Source of the DNA: Phycisphaerae bacterium
GTDB lineage: Bacteria; Planctomycetota; Phycisphaerae; Phycisphaerales; SM1A02
Assembly (NCBI GenBank): GCA_016795065.1
Contig: JAEUIU010000066.1
Coordinates: forward strand, 168,610-232,609
Direction of reading: 5' to 3'
Length of the DNA stretch: 64,000 bases
The position numbers and the translations under genes were made by a program. Every line of letters begins with the position of its first letter. Position 1 is the first letter of the stretch. Below, piece after piece: positions 58,394 through 64,000 of this stretch. A model generated the notes under the pieces. The model was not told where the DNA came from. It made no database searches and saw nothing but the letters and a program-made list of their open reading frames with translations.

Positions 58394-59920
58394 ATGACAC
58401 AAGCCACGCGACTGACCGTCACTGCACGCGTTTCCACCGGAACCCTCCAGCGTCCAGTTCCCACAAGCCTTCGCCGGCAGTTGGGGGCTCTTGGCGCGGC
58501 GGTCTTTGCGACGTCGGTCCTTTGGACCACGAGCGCGTTTGGGCAGGTGGCTAAGGTCCTCGACAAGCTCAACGAGCCTTGGAGCCGTGTTGTCGAGGAG
58601 AACAAGTCTTGGAAGCCGATCCTCACGGCGGCCTTGGACATCACCGAATCGCCCAAGCCGATCGACGCCAAGTTCGACCTTGCCTCGATCTGGCCAGGGA
58701 TGGACAAGTGGTCCGACTGGTCGGCCTGGGCCGAAAAGAACGCCGCGATGGGCAAGGCCCTCCTGGCCAACCAGGACAAGATCGCCTTCTGCATGCCCTA
58801 CGGTGAGGAGAAGCTCGATCAGGCGCTTCGCTCGAAGGGGTTCTCAATCACGATCAACCTTGAGGCCGATGGCAAGAAGACCACCTTCGGCTACTTCAAG
58901 GCGATTGCAACGATCAACGCCTACGCCGTGGCCGAGATGTACCGTCTCGGCGAGGCCGGCAAGTTCGAGGAGGCCTTCGCCCTCGGCATCGCCAGCGCGA
59001 AGGTGCTTCGGCAGCTCGCGGACCAAACGATGCTGGACGAGAAGCTCTTCGCGCTCGATTCGCTGTCGACGGTCCTGAGCATTCACCGCGACTTCGCGTA
59101 TACGTACCTGGAGAAGATCCCTGCAGACCTCTTCCGAAAGGTCGGCAGCAAGGACTACCCGCTGATCCGACCGCAGGACGGCGAGCGCCTTCGTCGACTG
59201 GAGATGCCCGAAGGCGATCGCTTTGTGGCCGAAGGCGTGCTCGGCCGCTGCTTTGACGACCGCGGCCAGCCCTCTGAAGCGCTCTTTGCCGACGTCTTCG
59301 CCGGGCTCCAATCGCAGGGGGCCGAATTGACCCGTTTCGGCGCCGCCAAGCGCTGGTCGAAGATCGCAACGCTGCATGGCTCCCTCGACGCCTCGGTGAA
59401 GATCTTGAACGAGGTCTACGACGACTGGTGGCGGCGCTGGCGTTACCGCCCGTATGACCCCGCGACGCTGGTCCCGACCCGTCTCTCGCAACTCAACTCG
59501 ATCAGGTATGCGGCGGTGCTCCTGGCCGTCATCGACATCAACGATGCATTCAAGGCTCGGCTCCGCACCAGCGCCGACCTCAACGGCACCGCCACCGCCA
59601 TCGCCGTGTGCGGCTACAAGCGTGCGAATGGGCAGTGGCCAGACGACATCGAGAAGGCGTTCCCGATCTTCGGCCAGAAACGACTCAACTTCGATCCCTA
59701 CGATCGTGACTTCGGAACCCTTCTCTACAAGGATCTCGGCACTGGCGAGCGGCGCATCGACACGCCCCAGGGCAACGTCACGGCGACCGGTTGCCTGATC
59801 TACGCCCGCGGCGTCAACAATGAGGATGACGGGGCGAAGACCAGCGATCCGACCGCCGAGGCGTACGACGTTCTCTACTGGCCGCCGCTTCGGGCCGTCT
59901 CCCGCTCCTCGAAGGGTTGA
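58394..59920 (+). CDS. Exported protein of unknown function
   Basis: About 508 residues. A twin-type signal region (LRRQLGALGAAVFATSVLWTTSAFGQ) lies 28-55 residues in. The mature part is mostly helical with many Trp and Lys (WKPILTAALDI, WSDWSAWAEKNAAMGKALLANQ). The end holds CGYKRANGQWPDDIEKAFPIFG and a DPYDRDFGTLLYKDLGTG segment, which resembles the C-terminal part of several planctomycete periplasmic hypotheticals. I assign no function. It precedes trxB by only 29 bases and is probably co-transcribed with it. Confidence 0.75.
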   Translation: MTQATRLTVTARVSTGTLQRPVPTSLRRQLGALGAAVFATSVLWTTSAFGQVAKVLDKLNEPWSRVVEENKSWKPILTAALDITESPKPIDAKFDLASIWPGMDKWSDWSAWAEKNAAMGKALLANQDKIAFCMPYGEEKLDQALRSKGFSITINLEADGKKTTFGYFKAIATINAYAVAEMYRLGEAGKFEEAFALGIASAKVLRQLADQTMLDEKLFALDSLSTVLSIHRDFAYTYLEKIPADLFRKVGSKDYPLIRPQDGERLRRLEMPEGDRFVAEGVLGRCFDDRGQPSEALFADVFAGLQSQGAELTRFGAAKRWSKIATLHGSLDASVKILNEVYDDWWRRWRYRPYDPATLVPTRLSQLNSIRYAAVLLAVIDINDAFKARLRTSADLNGTATAIAVCGYKRANGQWPDDIEKAFPIFGQKRLNFDPYDRDFGTLLYKDLGTGERRIDTPQGNVTATGCLIYARGVNNEDDGAKTSDPTAEAYDVLYWPPLRAVSRSSKG

Positions 59921-59949
59921 TTTTCTCCCTGGGTCCAGAGCTCTCCACC

Positions 59950-60951
59950 ATGTCCGCATCGCCCGACACACAGGATGCCGCTGGCATCGAGAAGGTCGTC
60001 ATCATCGGTAGCGGGCCGGCGGGTTGGACCGCTGCGATCTACGCTGCTCGCGCCAACCTGAACCCCGTCTCGATCATCGGCGTGCCGGCCTCGAACCCGG
60101 CCCCGGTCCTTCCAGGTGGACAGCTCATGCTGACCACCGAAGTGGAGAACTACCCGGGCTTCCCGGATGGGGTCACCGGCCCGGAGATGATGGAGCGTTT
60201 CCAGAAGCAGGCCGAACGCTTCGGAACCAGGATCATCAGCGACGACGTGGTGAAGTGTGATTTCTCCAGCCGTCCCTTCACCCTCCATTTGGCTGAGGGC
60301 GGCACGGTGCGGGCCCATTCGGTGATCATCGCCACGGGTGCCACTGCGAACTGGATTGGCTTGCCGAACGAGCTTCGCCTTGCCCAGTGCGGCGGTGGCG
60401 TCAGTGCTTGCGCGGTCTGCGATGGCGCCTTGCCGATCTTCCGCAACCAACCACTCGCGGTCGTCGGCGGCGGTGACACGGCGATGGAGGAAGCGAGTTA
60501 CCTCACCAAGTTCGCCAGCAAGGTCTACGTCATTCACCGCCGGGACAGCTTCCGGGCGAGCAAGACGATGCAGGAGCGGATCCTCAAGGCGCCGAATGCC
60601 GAGGTGCTGTGGAACAAGGCTGTTGTGGACGTGACTGGGCAGGATCGCATCGAGGCGGTCGTCCTGGAAGACACCGTCACCAAGGCCCGTTCCACACTGG
60701 CCGTCAAAGGCCTCTTCATCGCGATCGGCCACTCGCCTGCGACGCGATTCTTGGCCGGTTCAGGCGTCGAACTGGACGCGAGCGGCTATGTGCACCTCAA
60801 GGCCCGCAACTCCTTCACGAACGTCGATGGCGTCTTCGCCGCAGGCGACGTTGCGGACAGCGTCTATCGCCAAGCGGTGAGCGCTGCGGGCATGGGTTGC
60901 CAGGCGGCGATCGATGCGGAACGTTGGCTCGCCGCTCACGGCGTGCATTAG
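59950..60951 (+). CDS. trxB: Thioredoxin reductase
   Basis: 333 residues; FAD/NADPH enzyme reducing thioredoxin in the cytoplasm. FAD-binding VVIIGSGPAGWTAAIYAARANL; GGQLMLTTEVENYPGFPDG; redox-active C154-A-V-C157 (SACAVCDGA); NADPH-binding VVGGGDTAMEEASYLTKFA and HRRDSFRAS; FAD-binding GVFAAGDVAD near the end. ATG 59950 is chosen; an earlier alternative codon at 59917 overlaps the upstream gene's end. Standard length (about 315-335). Confidence 0.96.
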   Translation: MSASPDTQDAAGIEKVVIIGSGPAGWTAAIYAARANLNPVSIIGVPASNPAPVLPGGQLMLTTEVENYPGFPDGVTGPEMMERFQKQAERFGTRIISDDVVKCDFSSRPFTLHLAEGGTVRAHSVIIATGATANWIGLPNELRLAQCGGGVSACAVCDGALPIFRNQPLAVVGGGDTAMEEASYLTKFASKVYVIHRRDSFRASKTMQERILKAPNAEVLWNKAVVDVTGQDRIEAVVLEDTVTKARSTLAVKGLFIAIGHSPATRFLAGSGVELDASGYVHLKARNSFTNVDGVFAAGDVADSVYRQAVSAAGMGCQAAIDAERWLAAHGVH

Positions 60952-60975
60952 ATTGAGCGCTCCGTAGCGCCCTTC

Positions 60976-61304
60976 GGGCGCACACTCGCTTTGGCGAGCG
61001 GGCGCGTGGTGCCCGCCTTTGGGCGCACACTCGCTTTGGCGAGCGGGCGCGTGGTGCCCGCCTTTGGGCGCACACTCGCTTTGGCGAGCGGGCGCGTGGA
61101 GCCCGCCTTCGGGCGCACACTCGCTTTGGCGAGCGGGCGCGTGGAGCCCGCCTTCGGGCGCACACTCGCTTTGGCGAGCGGGCGCGTGGTGCCCGCCTTC
61201 GGGCGCACACTCGCTTTGGCGAGCGGGCGCGTGGTGCCCGCCTTCGGGCGCACACTCGCTTTGGCGCGAGGGCGCGTGGTGCCCGCCTTTGGGCGCACAC
61301 TCGC
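60976..61304. repeat. Seven 45-bp tandem repeats plus a partial eighth, intergenic
   Basis: Units of 45 bp start at 60976, 61021, 61066, 61111, 61156, 61201 and 61246, with 14 bases of an eighth from 61291. Each reads GGGCGCACACTCGCTTTGGC and continues GAGCGGGCGC, then GTGGTGCCCGCC or GTGGAGCCCGCC, then TTT or TTC. Each unit can form a CTCGC-TTTG-GCGAG hairpin, and a GCCC...GGGC hairpin across the junction. Because 45 is a multiple of three, long open frames appear on both strands, but none looks like a protein. There are no unique spacers, so it is not a CRISPR array. Confidence 0.95.
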
Positions 61305-61312
61305 CGCGCATG

Positions 61313-61341
61313 AAAAAGGGGACGCCTTGCGGCGTCCCCTT
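61313..61341 (-). terminator. Terminator hairpin, mainly for the minus-strand FG-GAP gene
   Basis: A perfect 11-bp stem: AAGGGGACGCC (61316-61326), loop TTGC, GGCGTCCCCTT (61331-61341). On the minus strand the stem ends in a T-run (61313-61317), 31 bases after the stop of the gene at 61372. It may also stop leakage from trxB through the repeat array. Confidence 0.85.
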
Positions 61342-61371
61342 GGGTGACGATTGGATCAGGTTACTCGGCCC

Positions 61372-63753
61372 TTACGGGCAGGCGCCCCACGCGCCCAAGA
61401 GCAACGCGAGGTCGGCACCGTCGACAGTTCCGTCGTTGTTCAGATCTCCGGTCAAGCCAGGGGTCCCCGTGCTACCCCATGCTCCGAGCAGAACCCCGAG
61501 GTCCGCTGCATCGACCGAACCGTCCGCGGTGAAGTCGCCGGTGCAGTTCGCAGGGCAGAGGATGGTCTCGACCTGGAAGTTGTCGATGCCTGCCTCGGTG
61601 ATCGAGTTGTTGCTCGGATCGCTGGTCTGGAATCGAATCCGAACTTGGGAAGTCGGCTCGATGTAGTCGCTCACTCGGAACGAGTAGGCCTTCCAGGTGC
61701 TGTTGGTGGTGGCGATTGACATCACCGGCACCAAGGTGACTCCGTCATCACCACTGACCAGGATGTCGAGAGTGTCGGCTCCGGCCACTCCAACGTCATC
61801 GCAGTAGAACCACGCGGCGAAGGAGACGAAAGCGTCCTGCCCGACCAGGTCGAGCTTCGGCGACGTGAGCATCGCCGGTCCGAAGTCGACATCGCTGGCG
61901 TTGGCCGCGCCACCCAACGCGCCCTGTTGTGTGACGAAGCACTTGGTGGCGTCGCCGCTGGTGGCATCATCTTCGGGCGCCGCGATCGTCCCGGGAACGA
62001 CCGTGGCGATGGGATCCACCGCCTGCCAATGGCCGCCCGTCAGAGACGCGTGAGCTGCGACCTTCCAACCGGTCACGTCGCCCTCAATCTCGTCGCGAAG
62101 GGTGATGTCGGTCCCGAGCGCTGCCAAGCTCACATAGGTCGAGGCCGGAGCGCCCGGGGGATCGGCGAACGGGATGTTGCCCGGGCTAATCGAGGAGGTG
62201 ACCCACCACTGGATTCGCTCGGTGCAAGGCACGGGCGGGAGGGTCGCCTGGAAGAGGTTTCCGCCGAGCGGCGAGAGCGCCGAAGTTGTCTCCGTGCCGC
62301 CCGGGAGAATGTAGTGAAGCGTCGGTGAGCCGGGGGTGACCGTGCCGCCCACTGGGTTGAGCGAGACCGTAAACACCGTCGACACGTCGGGGGTGAGATA
62401 CGCGGGAAGACCGTTGGGGTAGCTGGTGACGATGCCCACGGGCGGCACGTTCATCCAGATCCTGGTCCCCGCGCAACGGCCGATGATGATGTCCTTCCAG
62501 CCGTCGCCGTTGAGATCAAAGACCGCGACGTCGTGACTGCCGGTCATCTCGGAGGCCGGAATCCCGCAGGTGCCCTGCTCCTGAATCGTCACACTCGGAA
62601 CGTTGCCGAGGTTGCGATAGATGTGCATGCGACGCGAACAGCCGCCGATATCGACGTCGACGTCGCAAATCAGGACGTCGTTGAAGCCGTCGTTGTTCAG
62701 GTCGACGATCCGGCTGTTGTTGCCGAAGCCGTCGTCGCCGCCGGACTGAAACGAGAAGGTCTTGCTCTCGAAGTTCGCCATGCCGTCGGCGCCATTTCCC
62801 GTATTCAGAAGGAAGCGGTCGGAGCCGTCGTCGCCGAGCACGAAATCGAGCTTCCCGTCGTTGTTGAGCTCACCCGCGGACATGCCATAGTGAGCGCCGG
62901 AGCTCGAGGTCTCGTGCTTGTCGAAGAAGCCCTGCTGGGCGGGCTTGTTGTAGCTGGTCTTGAATGGACCGTTCTCCGACTTGGCCACGTCGCGGACGCC
63001 GTCTCCATTGATGTCGGCGATGACGCCGGATGTGCCGAAGCCCGACGCGATCATCTGCGGGGTCATGCGGGCGAGCGTTTCGTCGGCGAAGAAGCCAGAA
63101 CCGTTGTTGATGAGCAGCCGATCGCCCTGGCCACTGAGGTAGTTGACGATGTAGATGTCGACGGCGCCGTCGCCCGTGACATCACCAACCGCGATACCGC
63201 AGCCGTTGGGAGCTTCCGGCATCTGAGGAATGCGCGAAGCCTCATAGCGGAACCCCTGCCACGCGCCTCGCCCGTTGGTCCCCTGGTTCATATAGATGCG
63301 GGGATGCGAGATCGTCTTCGGGAAGCCCTGGTTGAGGGCAGGGCAGGTGACGAAGTCGAGCCAGCCGTCGTTGTTGAAGTCGCCGATGGCGACATCGCGG
63401 TCGTTGGTGATGTCAAGGAAGCCCTGACTGCCGTCGTCGGAGGCGATCGCATACTCGAGCGTGCGGTCGACGAGAACTCCGTTCTCGTTCATGAACAGCA
63501 CGTTCCTCTTGCCGGTCGAGACGGTGAAAGGCTGCTTACGGACGACAATCAGGTCGATGTCGCCATCCTGATCGAGATCGTCGTAGGCGAAGTCCTTCTC
63601 TTCGGGGTCATTCGAACCCAGGCCCGACGTGGCGACAAGACGTGTCGACGTCGCGTCAACGAACGTCGCCCATCCGTCAGCCATGGCCATGGTGGAAAGG
63701 CCACCGGTGAAGGCGGCCGCTGCCAGCACGCCAAACGTGGTCGCTCGTCTCAT
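61372..63753 (-). CDS. Secreted FG-GAP/VCBS repeat protein with GC-type dockerin tail
   Basis: 793 residues; GGAG sits seven bases before ATG 63753. Signal peptide MRRATTFGVLAAAAFTGGL...AMA. The propeller (about residues 45-400) has loops DDLDQDGDIDLIVV, GDFNNDGWLDFVT, GDVTGDGAVDIYI, ADINGDGVRDVAK, GELNNDGKLDFVL, VDLNNDGFNDVLI and FDLNGDGWKDIII. The second half is beta-sandwich-like (VSLNPVGGTVTPGSPTLHYI; then a jelly-roll-like FVSFAAWFYCDDVG ... WKAYSFRVSDYI). It ends with two dockerin-type loops (DFTADGSVDAADLGVLLGAWG and DLNNDGTVDGADLALLLGAWG). Likely surface-exposed, calcium-binding. Confidence 0.92.
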   Translation of the reverse strand: MRRATTFGVLAAAAFTGGLSTMAMADGWATFVDATSTRLVATSGLGSNDPEEKDFAYDDLDQDGDIDLIVVRKQPFTVSTGKRNVLFMNENGVLVDRTLEYAIASDDGSQGFLDITNDRDVAIGDFNNDGWLDFVTCPALNQGFPKTISHPRIYMNQGTNGRGAWQGFRYEASRIPQMPEAPNGCGIAVGDVTGDGAVDIYIVNYLSGQGDRLLINNGSGFFADETLARMTPQMIASGFGTSGVIADINGDGVRDVAKSENGPFKTSYNKPAQQGFFDKHETSSSGAHYGMSAGELNNDGKLDFVLGDDGSDRFLLNTGNGADGMANFESKTFSFQSGGDDGFGNNSRIVDLNNDGFNDVLICDVDVDIGGCSRRMHIYRNLGNVPSVTIQEQGTCGIPASEMTGSHDVAVFDLNGDGWKDIIIGRCAGTRIWMNVPPVGIVTSYPNGLPAYLTPDVSTVFTVSLNPVGGTVTPGSPTLHYILPGGTETTSALSPLGGNLFQATLPPVPCTERIQWWVTSSISPGNIPFADPPGAPASTYVSLAALGTDITLRDEIEGDVTGWKVAAHASLTGGHWQAVDPIATVVPGTIAAPEDDATSGDATKCFVTQQGALGGAANASDVDFGPAMLTSPKLDLVGQDAFVSFAAWFYCDDVGVAGADTLDILVSGDDGVTLVPVMSIATTNSTWKAYSFRVSDYIEPTSQVRIRFQTSDPSNNSITEAGIDNFQVETILCPANCTGDFTADGSVDAADLGVLLGAWGSTGTPGLTGDLNNDGTVDGADLALLLGAWGACP

Positions 63754-64000
63754 GCAAATCTCCAGTTGGACTTCTCACACGGCAAGCCAGATCGCGAGGG
63801 GAACATCCGCCTGCGATTCACATCCGGCTCTCAGGCCCCATCGCCCTCTCGACCGCGAGAGAGCGAAGGCCTCACGCCCCCACTGGTTCAGACCGTATTG
63901 GGACGATCATTCGGAACCGTCCGCGATCCGTGCCGCCGACAGGCCAGTCTCAGTCGAGTCGCGACGCATGTCAACGGCTCACCTTCCAGTTCAGCACTTC
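63754..64000. other. Region upstream of the last FG-GAP gene, to the window edge
   Basis: No gene is visible. A small inverted repeat CTCTCG-ACCG-CGAGAG lies at 63846-63861. The promoter of the minus-strand FG-GAP gene is expected here. Confidence 0.35.

Noticed and set aside
60976..61304. CRISPR array
   Set aside because: The units are contiguous without unique spacers, and no cas genes are in the window.
60760..61347. Repetitive proteins (15-residue units) on both strands over the 45-bp array
   Set aside because: The period is a multiple of three, so open frames are automatic. No ribosome-binding site, and the units begin outside the array only by overlapping trxB or the terminator.
63846..63861. 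Inverted repeat CTCTCG...CGAGAG as a terminator
   Set aside because: Only six base pairs, no T-run, and it lies upstream of a gene rather than behind one.

Overview
The window looks like a chromosomal piece of a GC-rich planctomycete, most likely of the Phycisphaerae. Three kinds of evidence point there: an operon of planctomycete-type cytochrome proteins (PSCyt1/DUF1549/DUF1553, DUF1501, and a DUF2231-cytochrome-LRR fusion); four secreted proteins ending in the short paired calcium-loop tail with an LLGxWG motif (the 'GC-type dockerin' of Phycisphaerales); and zinc-ribbon, S8 protease and FG-GAP proteins typical of that phylum. No sequence search was run, so the assignment rests on recognised motifs.

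Layout. 1-1433: 3' truncated mnmG on the minus strand, then tRNA-Thr(TGT). 1918-3759: three small unknown genes, two of them paralogues. 4234-5925: a chemoreceptor with a c-type heme motif, then an MscS-type channel (6354-7769). 7810-14671: a three-gene minus-strand cytochrome operon, divergent from a secreted DUF2092-like/TlpA-like thioredoxin protein. 16234-19147: a ThuA-like protein and a GH29 fucosidase, divergent. 19089-30682: a large signalling island. On its minus strand is a stressosome operon: RsbR with a globin sensor, RsbS, RsbT, an RsbX-like phosphatase and a histidine kinase with an RsbU-type N-terminus. Divergent from it is a 1908-residue hybrid kinase with nine near-identical HAMP-type repeats, then a REC-kinase and a lone receiver protein. 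30752-37389: mixed metabolic and membrane genes (GNAT, M29 aminopeptidase, NxxGxxAF repeat protein, membrane proteins, two DUF1801 genes, acyltransferase). 37798-40526: FG-GAP protein and a TIGR01777 epimerase. 40714-45553: mraY, PBP2 and RodA, a peptidoglycan elongation cluster. 45590-52111: small membrane protein, beta-helix protein, rsmG, second FG-GAP protein, an unknown protein and a GbsR/MarR-type regulator. 52329-58159: S8 protease with a strong terminator, purD, alanine dehydrogenase. 58394-60951: an unknown exported protein and trxB, followed by an array of seven 45-bp repeats, a terminator hairpin and a third FG-GAP protein.

How the genes work together. The clearest functional unit is the 19-31 kb island. 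A predicted heme-globin RsbR/RsbS complex would hold RsbT; freed RsbT would act on the RsbU-type domain of the adjacent kinase, and phosphotransfer could then involve the receivers encoded across the divergent promoter region. No DNA-binding output domain is encoded in the island. With the heme-motif chemoreceptor at 4-6 kb, the window holds two likely heme-based sensors. The mraY-PBP2-rodA genes form a standard cell-wall unit; rodA overlaps the PBP2 gene by an ATGA junction. Several secreted proteins share one C-terminal tail and probably one sorting or attachment route.
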